From Lactobacillus kimbladii (GTDB lineage: Bacteria > Bacillota > Bacilli > Lactobacillales > Lactobacillaceae): DNA of 64,000 bases. The translations under genes and the position numbers were made by a program. Every line of letters starts with the position of its first letter. The first letter of the stretch is position 1. The notes under the pieces were generated by a model. The model saw only the letters and a list, made by a program, of their open reading frames with translations, was not told the origin of the DNA and did not search any database. This document shows positions 15,994 to 23,389 of this stretch, piece after piece. The stretch lies in the NCBI RefSeq assembly GCF_000970755.1, contig NZ_KQ034007.1:313319-377318 (forward strand). The letters are read 5' to 3'.

Positions 15994-17113
15994 GCATACA
16001 ACTATCTGTAATTACATTGAAAATGTGCTTGATAGTGTCTTATCTGATGAAGCAAGTACAATTAAGCAATCTTATCTGGTCTTAGAAGTAATTAAGGAGC
16101 CGTATGGTTTCTTGTTTATTCCGCGCTACCCAACAAATTTGGTATTAAATACTGATACTTATTATCGTATTTACGATATTATTTCGGCAGCTGTTTTCCC
16201 TGAATATACCTGTGTTAGACCTACTTCCATGCAATTAGTAGAAGTGGACGGTGAACAATTAGCAACAGCTAGGGGTTTTTATTTTCCAGGTTACAAGGGT
16301 AAGAAACAACGTTTCGTCGGCACAATTACTAAAATTGTGGCTGACTATGATTTAAATAAGGAAATACCGTTGATGCGGGGATTAACTGTTGGCAGGAATG
16401 CCACCACTTGGATTATTAGCGGTAATACAGGTAGCGGTAAAAGCTATGCCTTACGTTATTTAGAAGAAATAATTAGTCGTTTAACTAATCAAAATGGTGA
16501 TGAACCAGCACAAGTTATTATGATTGATCCCAAAAAGTCTGATGGTGCGAGATATGCTAAAAAACACTCTGAAATTAAATTATTAATTCCAGAAGATAGC
16601 GATCGACCAGAAGATTTTCTAACTAGGGTGAATGCGGAATTGGCTGCTGTGGTTAATGAAATGCAGTTAAGGCAAAGTAAGCTTTATGAAGTTTCAAATA
16701 AGATTAGCACTGACGCTAACGAAATCAATGTGCCACCAATTTTTGTTGTTTTGGAAGAAATGGCCAGCTTAACTTTGGGTTTAGCGTCAACTTCAAGACA
16801 AGTTAAAGATTTATACCGCGAATTAGAATTAATTGCCTTACTTGGCAGAGAAAGCTTAATTAATTTAATTATTACTAGTCAAATTGCTAGAAATGATATT
16901 GTGCCTATTCCAATTCGCTCACAGATGAACGTTAGAATTTTGCTAGGACGAATAGATAAGGCAACCGTTCAGTATTTGTTCCCGTCAATGATTGATGGCT
17001 TGTCTATCCCTATTGGCGGCTTAGGAACGGGAATAATTGAGATTAATGATGGTAAACATTACGGGATTGAACCACTTGCCATGCCGACAATAACCAAAGG
17101 AGAAGAATCATGA
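15983..17113 (+). CDS. FtsK/SpoIIIE-like DNA-transfer ATPase
   Basis: A 376-residue cytoplasmic P-loop ATPase of the HerA/FtsK superfamily, the kind used in integrative elements to move or segregate single- or double-stranded DNA. Walker A GNTGSGKS lies about 147-154, Walker B-like IFVVLEEM about 250-257. A conserved arginine-rich sensor region SQIARNDIVPIPIRSQ follows (about 296-311). There are no N-terminal membrane helices; the next gene encodes one. Start choice: AAAGGAG (15967-15973) is directly against an ATG at 15974 but ideally spaced for the in-frame TTG at 15983, so I use the TTG. It overlaps both neighbours, which suggests a coupled module. Confidence 0.85.
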   Translation: MQGKHTTICNYIENVLDSVLSDEASTIKQSYLVLEVIKEPYGFLFIPRYPTNLVLNTDTYYRIYDIISAAVFPEYTCVRPTSMQLVEVDGEQLATARGFYFPGYKGKKQRFVGTITKIVADYDLNKEIPLMRGLTVGRNATTWIISGNTGSGKSYALRYLEEIISRLTNQNGDEPAQVIMIDPKKSDGARYAKKHSEIKLLIPEDSDRPEDFLTRVNAELAAVVNEMQLRQSKLYEVSNKISTDANEINVPPIFVVLEEMASLTLGLASTSRQVKDLYRELELIALLGRESLINLIITSQIARNDIVPIPIRSQMNVRILLGRIDKATVQYLFPSMIDGLSIPIGGLGTGIIEINDGKHYGIEPLAMPTITKGEES

Positions 17114-17565
17114 AGGGAATAGACTTAATTAATAAGTTATTTGATAAATTAATTGCTTTGCTTGGCAAGATCAGCGTAATTTTGCTGATTATTCTAGTAA
17201 TTCTGTTAATCGTACATTATTTTCTGAAATTTTATGGTAAATCAATTTCTAAAACCATTGCTTTAGAACAAACATTGAAGCTCATGGAACCAGAAAAACC
17301 AGATAAAATAATTTCTGCTGTTAACAAAGTGGTTTGTTGGGCTAGTGTTAAATACCTTGATAATAAGGGGCGTGTGCAGATAATAGTTCCAACTAAACGC
17401 TGGTTTCAATTATCATCACAATTAGAAGTTAAAAAGCGAATTAGGGAAATGCTTAGTTCAGAAGATTTTAGATTATTTTTAATGGATAATTTAGACAATT
17501 ATCGTTTTGTAAGTAGACCAGACTATTATCATGATCAGTTTGTTTTAACCGGTACAAGAATTTAA
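17110..17565 (+). CDS. Small membrane protein of the element
   Basis: A 151-residue protein with one strong N-terminal transmembrane helix (about 22-40, rich in Ile/Leu/Val) and a soluble C-terminal domain of about 105 residues containing a WFQLSSQLEVKKRIREML segment. It overlaps the FtsK-like gene by 4 bp (ATGA). Because the ATPase lacks its own membrane anchor, this protein may tether it (inference). No family recognised. Confidence 0.65.
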   Translation: MKGIDLINKLFDKLIALLGKISVILLIILVILLIVHYFLKFYGKSISKTIALEQTLKLMEPEKPDKIISAVNKVVCWASVKYLDNKGRVQIIVPTKRWFQLSSQLEVKKRIREMLSSEDFRLFLMDNLDNYRFVSRPDYYHDQFVLTGTRI

Positions 17566-17570
17566 TAGAA

Positions 17571-17616
17571 GCAAGGTGCCAGCTTTGTCCTCAAGACAAA
17601 AAGAATGGCACCTTGC
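17571..17616. repeat. Large nested inverted repeat upstream of rep
   Basis: Outer arms GCAAGGTGCCA (17571-17581) and TGGCACCTTGC (17606-17616) pair perfectly over 11 bp. Inner arms TTTGTC (17584-17589) and GACAAA (17595-17600) make a second stem with loop CTCAA. No T run follows, so termination is less likely than a replication or transfer origin hairpin. Confidence 0.7.
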
Positions 17617-17645
17617 ATAATTTATAAATATTCTACTGTGTAAGT

Positions 17646-17696
17646 GTGCTAAGCACTGATGTGACAACATTTGCTGGGCTTGTTATGGCAAATGTT
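17646..17696. repeat. Further palindromes, candidate replication origin
   Basis: GTGCTAAGCAC (17646-17656) is a palindrome around one base. AACATTTGC (17666-17674) and GCAAATGTT (17688-17696) form a 9-bp stem with a 13-base loop. Both lie within 80 bp upstream of the Rep start, where a nick site for a HUH Rep would be expected. Confidence 0.5.
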
Positions 17697-17728
17697 AAAA
17701 GTGTGCAAACTGTGCAGAAGGGAATTAT

Positions 17729-18769
17729 ATGGCAGAGATTAGAGCTAGACAGTTTATGTATATGCAAGATTTTGCCCATTTAAAGATAGATTTTACTGAA
17801 CTAACCAATATTTTAACTAAGGCTAATATTCAAGAGTGGGCTTATATCATTCATGACCAAGATTTGGATCAAGGTAATAGGCTAATTAGGAAACATCTAC
17901 ATGTGGTCTTAAAATATGCTAATCCGCAAATACTTTCTCATGTTGTAAGGCTTTTTAATGATAAACCGCAATATTTAGAAGTTTGGCAAGGAAGAATCAG
18001 TAATGCTTATAGCTATCTAATTCATGCAACATTGGAAGCTAAAGATAAGTATCAATACGATCCTAATAGTGTGGTGGCTTCATTTGATTTTCCCGCAAGG
18101 ATTACTGAAATACAAAGCAGTGTTAACCAAAGCAGGTTAAATTCTAAAGTAGTGGCTAATTTCTTAACGCAATATGCTAATGAAGAAATTGATTATCAAG
18201 AATTAGCGGATATTATTGGTTTAGCTGAAGTTGCTAAAAGAAAAAGCGTGATTGACAATATTACTAAATTAATTGCGGATAAAAAGCATGAGGAATGGTT
18301 ACATGAATATCATGATCGCAAAGCAGAAACAATTTGGTTATGGGGCGAAGCTGGAGTTGGTAAAACACGTTATGCAAATAAGCTAGTTCGTGGTGAAAAA
18401 GTTGCTATCTTAGGCAGCAGTCGGGATTACTTTCAAGATTATCATGGTGAACATTATGTAATTCTGAATGATTTGCGTCCCAATGATTTTAGATATGCCG
18501 ACTTATTAAGGCTACTAGATCCTTATGAGCATGATAAAGTAGCACCAAGACGCTACCATGATGTGAAATTAAATGTTGAAATGTTGATTATTACTACTCC
18601 TTATAGTCCGTTTGAATTTTATCAACATGTGAAAATTGCTGATGAAAAAACAGATACCTTTGAACAGCTTAAAAGGCGGGTTCATGCAATTCATATTACA
18701 CCAAAATTTATTGCGGAAGTTTTTCAAGATAATGAATCTGAATTTGAAGAGTTATTTGGTGGTAGATAA
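17729..18769 (+). CDS. rep: HUH-endonuclease plus P-loop helicase replication protein
   Basis: A 346-residue initiator with two domains. Residues 1-130 form a Rep_2-type HUH nuclease: metal-binding HLH (56-58 in RKHLHVVLKY) and the catalytic tyrosine region YSYLIH (94-99, probably Tyr96), followed by KYQYDP. Residues about 190-346 form a superfamily-3-like helicase with Walker A GEAGVGKT (206-213), Walker B HYVILNDL (about 244-251) and a sensor IITTPYSPFEF (about 290-300). This nuclease-helicase order is the one shared by bacterial rolling-circle Reps thought to be ancestral to CRESS-DNA virus Reps. It should nick the palindromic region just upstream and unwind the excised circle. The ribosome binding site GAAGGGAA is weak. 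Confidence 0.85.
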   Translation: MAEIRARQFMYMQDFAHLKIDFTELTNILTKANIQEWAYIIHDQDLDQGNRLIRKHLHVVLKYANPQILSHVVRLFNDKPQYLEVWQGRISNAYSYLIHATLEAKDKYQYDPNSVVASFDFPARITEIQSSVNQSRLNSKVVANFLTQYANEEIDYQELADIIGLAEVAKRKSVIDNITKLIADKKHEEWLHEYHDRKAETIWLWGEAGVGKTRYANKLVRGEKVAILGSSRDYFQDYHGEHYVILNDLRPNDFRYADLLRLLDPYEHDKVAPRRYHDVKLNVEMLIITTPYSPFEFYQHVKIADEKTDTFEQLKRRVHAIHITPKFIAEVFQDNESEFEELFGGR

Positions 18770-18773
18770 AACA

Positions 18774-18962
18774 ATGAAAGAAGATGTAAAAATGTTTGGC
18801 AATGAGTTATTAAATGCCCGACAAATAGCAAAAAAGTTAGAAATTTCTAATACTTATTTTTTCAAATTAACTAAATTAGGTATGCCGTTTCACCGCATAA
18901 CGCCAGGGGGTAGGAAATTTTATAACTATGATGAAGTAGTAAATTGGATCAGAAAGCGGTGA
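18774..18962 (+). CDS. xis: Excisionase-like MerR/HTH_17 DNA-binding protein
   Basis: About 62 residues starting MKEDVKMFGNELLN. LLNARQIAKKLEISNTYFFKLTK (about 12-34) is a winged-helix HTH of the excisionase/helix-turn-helix-17 type, followed by GGRKFYNYDEVVNWIRKR, the standard 'wing and final helix' of element-encoded Xis. Start could also be the ATG at 18792; both have weak Shine-Dalgarno sequences. Position between rep and int supports a role in excision direction control. Confidence 0.75.
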   Translation: MKEDVKMFGNELLNARQIAKKLEISNTYFFKLTKLGMPFHRITPGGRKFYNYDEVVNWIRKR

Positions 18963-19026
18963 TTATTGTGGTAAAATTTAAAGTAATCAAGGGTATGTTC
19001 TTCCTAAAAGTAAAAGGAGAATAAAC

Positions 19027-20259
19027 ATGCCAATTAGTAAAATTAATAAAGGAAAGAAAGCTGGTAAGTATCGAGTAAGAATACAACCAAGAGATGAGCA
19101 TACTGGGAAAGTTATTCCTGTTCCTAGTCAAGTTGCCGACAATTATCGGGCAGCTAAGGCTTTATATGAAAAAATGTGGGTAGATTTCCGTTCTAATCCG
19201 CACGGCAATTACCAAGAACTGAGTCAACCGCTAGTGCAATCATATAAAAGTTTTATCGAAAGCGAGCATAAGTTAGGTAGATGGCAATCGGCAACTACTT
19301 ATAAAGCATGGACTTATACAATTAGGCTATTAAAAGACTATTTTGGTGATAAAAAAGTAAAAGATATTACTGAAACTGATATTCGACAGTTTGCCCGTAA
19401 TTATGTGCAAAAACATCATGCCAGTGTAGCACCACATACAACAATTGACCGCCAATTACAAAATATTAGATGTTACTTTAGTTCACTGGACAAGATAGTA
19501 AAAAATCCTGTTCCTATAAAAGCCTTGTATAAATTCTTTCGTAATGATGAAATGACTGTACCAGATGAAAAATATGTTTTTTCTGATAAAGAAATTATTG
19601 CCATTATCACTGATATTAAGGAGCGGTTGAAGTCAATAAAACCTAATTATTGGTGTAGTCGCTTGGCAATCTGGATTGCTTTAGAGACAGGAATGCGACC
19701 GCAAGAAATTCAAGCTTTGAAATGGGCTAATTTGACTAAAGATCATGGTAAAGTAGTGTTTGAAATTAACGATTCTTGGAATAGCAAGGCAAAGAAGCTA
19801 AATGGTCATTTGAAAACTAGACCTAAAGGGGCTAAAAGATTAACTTTGCCAATATCTGAAAACTTATATCAAATATTAATGATTTTTAAAGAAAAGCAAA
19901 CAGATGTATTGCAAGAATATGGTTTAGATAATGAACAGGATTATATTTTATTAGCATTAACTACTTATAATTTATGTTCGTTAGGGATGCCAATAGATCA
20001 ACGTGGCTTAAATGACATGATGCGTAAAATCTGTAAAAAGATAGGCGTTAATAATCGTGGCTTGCGTGTTAGTATGTATACTTGTCGTCATACTATAGCA
20101 ACTAAATTAGCTAATATTCCAAGTATGAGTTACCCTTGGGCAGCTTATCGGTTAGGACATTCACTAAAAACGTTTATGAAAGTTTATGTTCATGTTGACC
20201 AAGATAAGAACGAAGATATGTTAAATGTCGTTAGCTCACAGTTAGTCACACAAAATTAG
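19027..20259 (+). CDS. int: Tyrosine-recombinase integrase
   Basis: A 410-residue site-specific recombinase. The N-terminal arm-binding domain (about 1-60, GKYRVRIQPRDEHTG) is followed by a SAM-like core-binding domain (about 65-175) and the catalytic domain. Arg223 is in ETGMRPQEI, Arg354-His355 in YTCRHT, a second His in RLGHS (about 376-380), and the nucleophile Tyr387 is in KVYVHV. The usual HxxR box reads YTCR, so the first His is Tyr. AAAAGGAG precedes the ATG. The 3' end lies 52 bp from attR, the standard arrangement for a tRNA-integrating element. Confidence 0.95.
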   Translation: MPISKINKGKKAGKYRVRIQPRDEHTGKVIPVPSQVADNYRAAKALYEKMWVDFRSNPHGNYQELSQPLVQSYKSFIESEHKLGRWQSATTYKAWTYTIRLLKDYFGDKKVKDITETDIRQFARNYVQKHHASVAPHTTIDRQLQNIRCYFSSLDKIVKNPVPIKALYKFFRNDEMTVPDEKYVFSDKEIIAIITDIKERLKSIKPNYWCSRLAIWIALETGMRPQEIQALKWANLTKDHGKVVFEINDSWNSKAKKLNGHLKTRPKGAKRLTLPISENLYQILMIFKEKQTDVLQEYGLDNEQDYILLALTTYNLCSLGMPIDQRGLNDMMRKICKKIGVNNRGLRVSMYTCRHTIATKLANIPSMSYPWAAYRLGHSLKTFMKVYVHVDQDKNEDMLNVVSSQLVTQN

Positions 20260-20311
20260 ATACAATAGTTGTAAATGCTAGATTAGCAAGGCTTAAAAGG
20301 TTAATGCTACA

Positions 20312-20325
20312 CTGGCAATCAGCAT
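20312..20325 (+). repeat. attR core
   Basis: Right copy of CTGGCAATCAGCAT, 52 bp after the integrase stop. The chromosome resumes at 20326. Confidence 0.85.
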
Positions 20326-20349
20326 TCAGAAGAATAAAATTGGTAAAAC

Positions 20350-20397
20350 AACCTTGATATATCAGCGTTTTCTGTTGGTAAATTAAGGTTATTTTTT
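20350..20397 (+). terminator. Ancestral terminator of tRNA-Thr
   Basis: AACCTT (20350-20355) and AAGGTT (20385-20390) bracket an imperfect stem, followed by ATTTTTT. In the empty site this would lie just after the tRNA. Confidence 0.6.
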
Positions 20398-20561
20398 GTT
20401 TATTAAAGATAATTATGCACACGATACGGAACACGTTTTGAAGTGAAATTGCAAAGTATTTCCGTGTTATGCCAAAAGAATGTTTAGAGATCACTTACTT
20501 TAAAAAATTAATTGAGTAAAAAAGGAAGTCGTAGTTATTAGCTTTGACTTTTTTGATTTTT

Positions 20562-20777
20562 ATGAGAATTATTTCTGGAATTGTCTCAACTGCTGCTAAT
20601 ATAGCAACTTTAGTATCTTACCAAACTTTGTTAATAGCGAATGTAACCAATAGAGCTGCATTAATTTTCACTGACTCTAACATACTTTTAACTTTTGATA
20701 AAAAACAAAAACCGTTGGCAAGAGTTCATTACATCCCAATGTTGGTTACAGGTTTAGAACTTAGTCCAAAAGCGTAG
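20562..20777 (+). CDS. Possible small hydrophobic protein
   Basis: A 71-codon frame starting MRIISGIVSTAANIATL with a hydrophobic N-terminal half and a charged C-terminus. An in-frame TTG at 20544 lies nearer the AAAGGAAG at 20521-20528. Protein-like composition is the only support; no family is recognised and it may be a chance frame. Confidence 0.3.
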   Translation: MRIISGIVSTAANIATLVSYQTLLIANVTNRAALIFTDSNILLTFDKKQKPLARVHYIPMLVTGLELSPKA

Positions 20778-20887
20778 GACTAATCCTTTATTTTAATTCA
20801 AAATCTTAAAAAAAATTAGCATTGCTACTAACGTATGTACTATAATTTGCTTATAGGTTTTTGTAACTTGATAGGTAGCTGGCATTT

Positions 20888-21598
20888 ATGAAGCAAAAAC
20901 AAACTTTTTCAGATAAAGTTTTTCAATTTGATCAGGAATTAGGTAATGTAAAAATTGATTTACCGGCTCCTTATAAATTAATTAATCCTTATAGTGGCAG
21001 AAATAAAAAACAAATTTTACAAATGATCCAAATTTTCTATCACAAATATTTCAATGACACTAACAGGCGACGCTTAATATTGGGCAGTTGTCCAGCGAGA
21101 AAAAGATCGGCAATAACTGGAATTCCCTTTGAAGATGCTTTAAATCTCCAAAAAGAAACAGGAATTTCAATAGCAAATTTTCATGTTAATAATGCAGCTT
21201 CTAATTTTTTAAATGAAGTCATAGATAAATACGGTGGAAGGCTCAAGTTTTATCATGATTTTTATCTCAATTTTGTTTGTCCCTTGGGTATTTGCAAGAC
21301 CAATTCCAAAGGTAACCAGATAAATTGCAATTATTATGAAAACAAGCGAGTTGAAGGAATACTAACTTCTTTTATAATTTCTGCGCTTAAAGCGCAAATT
21401 AACTTTGGAATTGATACTTCTATTTGTTACTGCATAGGCAGTAGTCAAAATTATCAAGAACTGAGCAAAATTAATAAAAAGTGGCGCTTTTTTCAAAAAA
21501 TAGTTCCACTTGAGCATCCGCGTTTTATTACACAATATCATCCTGAAGAAAAAGAGAAATATTTGCATAAATACTTGGATGCTTTGATGTATAAATAA
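20888..21598 (+). CDS. SMUG2-like uracil-DNA glycosylase (DUF4918 type)
   Basis: A 236-residue member of the uracil-DNA-glycosylase superfamily, which removes damaged pyrimidines to start base excision repair. The first active-site loop is GSCPARKRSAITGIPFED (about 66-83), with the water-activating region expected there. A central FVCPLGI (about 135-141) and the C-terminal LEHPRFITQYHPEEKEKYL (about 208-226), carrying the H-P-R/F DNA-intercalation motif, match the SMUG2/DUF4918 pattern. No AAGGAGG is seen (TAGCTGGC only). It is followed by a probable second glycosylase, 38 bp on. Confidence 0.7.
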   Translation: MKQKQTFSDKVFQFDQELGNVKIDLPAPYKLINPYSGRNKKQILQMIQIFYHKYFNDTNRRRLILGSCPARKRSAITGIPFEDALNLQKETGISIANFHVNNAASNFLNEVIDKYGGRLKFYHDFYLNFVCPLGICKTNSKGNQINCNYYENKRVEGILTSFIISALKAQINFGIDTSICYCIGSSQNYQELSKINKKWRFFQKIVPLEHPRFITQYHPEEKEKYLHKYLDALMYK

Positions 21599-21636
21599 TA
21601 AGCGTTAGTTTGAAAAATAAGTGAGGTCAGCAATTT

Positions 21637-22389
21637 ATGTCTGATGTAATTCTTAAAAAAGCAAGAAAAATTTATCAAATGTACCAAAATGGCGATTTAG
21701 GTGATACTGCTTTACCTGAAGATAGCAACCCCAACTTAGATCCAAGTTCCAATGAAAATGCGCTTTATTTCACGCTGCCAATGGCCTTAAACTATCAGAG
21801 AAATTCCTATACTTTGTGGGAAAGTGCCTTGAAGACATATGAAGATCCAGAAACTAATTTTGTTTTTATACCGGCAAAAGTGATTAATGCTGAGTATGAA
21901 GCAGTGCAAAAAGGTTTGACTAAGTATCGGCTTGCTTTGCAAAAGAACAAGCAGACAGACATTTGGCTTAAATTATGTCAGACATTTACAGAGCTTTCTG
22001 ATGGTAGTGTTATTAAATTCGCTAACAGCTTGGATAATGATGTTAATAAAATAAGGCATTTTATGCAAAAAGATGCCAAGAAAAAATTTCCGTATTTGTC
22101 TGGTAATAAGCTTTGTAACTATTGGCTCTATGTTCTCAGTAAATACACTGCAATTCCCTTAAAAAACTCTAATAATATTTATATTGCTGCAGACAGGCAT
22201 GTAATCAGAGCAAGTTACAAATTAGGCTTAATTACTAAAGAACAAATGGAAAGTTCTAAAGTGCAGACCTTTGTGATTAGTGCTTGGGCAAAAGAACTGC
22301 AGGGAACAGAATTTGTGCCAACCGACTTGCAAAATCCATTGTGGTTATGGAGCCGGAATGATTTTAAAGATTTGGATTCTTGCAGTTGA
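21637..22389 (+). CDS. Hypothetical, possibly HhH-GPD-like DNA glycosylase
   Basis: A 250-residue soluble protein. The stretch KKFPYLSGNKLCNYWLYVLSKYT (about 149-171), then IYIAADRHVIRASYKLGL (about 181-198), resembles the helix-hairpin-helix and following D/H-bearing helix of HhH-GPD glycosylases (G-x-K-x-A...P-V-D-x-H-V). It ends in FVPTDLQNPLWLWSRNDF. Co-directional and adjacent to the SMUG2-like gene, so a paired repair function is plausible. The family assignment is by eye; it could equally be an uncharacterised partner protein. Confidence 0.5.
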   Translation: MSDVILKKARKIYQMYQNGDLGDTALPEDSNPNLDPSSNENALYFTLPMALNYQRNSYTLWESALKTYEDPETNFVFIPAKVINAEYEAVQKGLTKYRLALQKNKQTDIWLKLCQTFTELSDGSVIKFANSLDNDVNKIRHFMQKDAKKKFPYLSGNKLCNYWLYVLSKYTAIPLKNSNNIYIAADRHVIRASYKLGLITKEQMESSKVQTFVISAWAKELQGTEFVPTDLQNPLWLWSRNDFKDLDSCS

Positions 22390-22507
22390 GAGTAAAACTA
22401 GGTACGAAATAATTGTCTTTATGTCTTTTCTTATTGAAAATAAATGTATAAAAGATCTAAAATTAGTTATGGTTAAAGAAATAGTTTTTTTATGAAGGAA
22501 AGAAAAA

Positions 22508-23263
22508 ATGAAAGTTAATCATAATATCAAAAAATTCACCAGTAAGTTGCTAGTTAGTTCTGCAATTGCAGGCATTTTGGGCGGAGTTGCTATTAATGTG
22601 ATTCCTGAGAAAGCAGATCTTGTTCAAAATGTTCAAGCCAAAAAGAAAAAACACGCAAAAGCAAAGAAAAAGGTCAAGAAGGCGGTAACTAGCCATAAAA
22701 CTGCCAATGTTAATAAAAAGGTTGATATTAGTAATTATTCATATGGTAATGATTGTATTTTGAAGTTCGATCCTAGTACTAAAACCTTGCATATTAAAGA
22801 AGGTGTAAATAGTAATAAATTAGGTAGCACTCCGATTTATGATGCCGTTTATAATGCTAAGAAACATGTTTCTAAGAAAAATATGTTTAAGCCTTCTGAT
22901 ATTGAACATATAAGTATTGATAGCAATATTGCTTTATCAAGCAATTCCGAATATTTATTTGCCAGATTATATAAGTTACAGGACATTGCTGGTCTTGATA
23001 AGGTAGATACTGGTAAAGCTGAAGATGTTAGCTATATGTTTTTTAACGACAGAAAACTGACTCGGCTTGACCTAAGTAGTTGGGATGAAAGTTCTTTTGA
23101 TTATTATGCTGACAGGTTAGGTATGTTTTCAGGTGATACATCTTTAATTGAAATCAATCTGACTGGCTGGGGAGTAAAGCTGACAGATCATACATTTGAT
23201 GGCCTTGATACTACCAAAGTCAAAATTATTGGTTTTGATGAAGATGATGAAGATGACGACTAG
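22508..23263 (+). CDS. Secreted BspA/DUF285-like surface protein
   Basis: A 251-residue exported protein. Residues 1-44 are a long signal peptide with a charged start, hydrophobic core (about 15-33) and probable cleavage after VQNVQA. A Lys/Ala/His-rich stretch KKKKHAKAKKKVKKA follows and may bind the negatively charged wall. A BspA-type leucine-rich repeat region (DUF285) is visible as VDTGKAEDVSYMFFNDRKL and TRLDLSSWD (about 167-196). It ends in an acidic DEDDEDDD tail, without LPxTG or SLAP anchors. GAAGGAAAG precedes the ATG. Likely surface interaction protein; exact role unknown. Confidence 0.75.
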   Translation: MKVNHNIKKFTSKLLVSSAIAGILGGVAINVIPEKADLVQNVQAKKKKHAKAKKKVKKAVTSHKTANVNKKVDISNYSYGNDCILKFDPSTKTLHIKEGVNSNKLGSTPIYDAVYNAKKHVSKKNMFKPSDIEHISIDSNIALSSNSEYLFARLYKLQDIAGLDKVDTGKAEDVSYMFFNDRKLTRLDLSSWDESSFDYYADRLGMFSGDTSLIEINLTGWGVKLTDHTFDGLDTTKVKIIGFDEDDEDDD

Positions 23264-23308
23264 GCCTCAGATAAAGTTGATATAATAATATAAAATCACT
23301 TTAAACAA

Positions 23309-23357
23309 AAAACCTTTCAAAACAATTCTTAATGAATTTGTATTTGAAAGGTTTTAT
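23309..23357. terminator. Intrinsic terminator, both strands
   Basis: AAAACCTTTCAAA (from 23309) and TTTGAAAGGTTTT (23343-23355) pair over 13 bp and lie between convergent genes. Confidence 0.85.
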
Positions 23358-23389
23358 TTTGCAACTAACTTTATATAGATTAAAGAGTC

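Larger units (their letters stand above)
7560..20325. mobile_element. Integrative element in tRNA-Thr (about 12.8 kb)
   Basis: CTGGCAATCAGCAT occurs exactly at 7560-7573 (3' end of tRNA-Thr) and 20312-20325, just beyond a tyrosine integrase gene. These are the expected attL and attR. Between them are an integrase, an excisionase-like gene, a HUH/helicase Rep, an FtsK-like ATPase and a small membrane protein. Cargo is a five-gene AT-rich operon and an opposite-strand unknown gene. There are no phage capsid, tail or lysis genes and no relaxase/T4SS set, so it is neither a complete prophage nor a self-sufficient conjugative element. It is best described as an integrative and probably mobilisable or satellite-like element. 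Excision and transfer are not shown by sequence. Confidence 0.88.
20260..20561. other. Right end of the element and flanking spacer
   Basis: It contains attR (20312-20325) and the chromosomal terminator that would originally have followed tRNA-Thr (20350-20397). The remaining sequence to 20561 shows AAAGGAAG (20521-20528) but no strong gene. Confidence 0.6.

Noticed and set aside
17571-17616. Hairpin after 17565 as an ordinary terminator
   Set aside because: It has no T tract and a nested second stem; its place before a HUH Rep fits an origin better, though termination cannot be excluded.
7560-20325. Complete prophage or Tn916-type ICE
   Set aside because: No capsid, tail, terminase, lysis, relaxase or type IV secretion genes lie between the att sites.
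20246-20494. Minus-strand 82-codon frame across attR
   Set aside because: Crosses the att core and terminator and overlaps the integrase end; low-complexity Ile/Leu/Asn composition typical of chance frames in AT-rich DNA.
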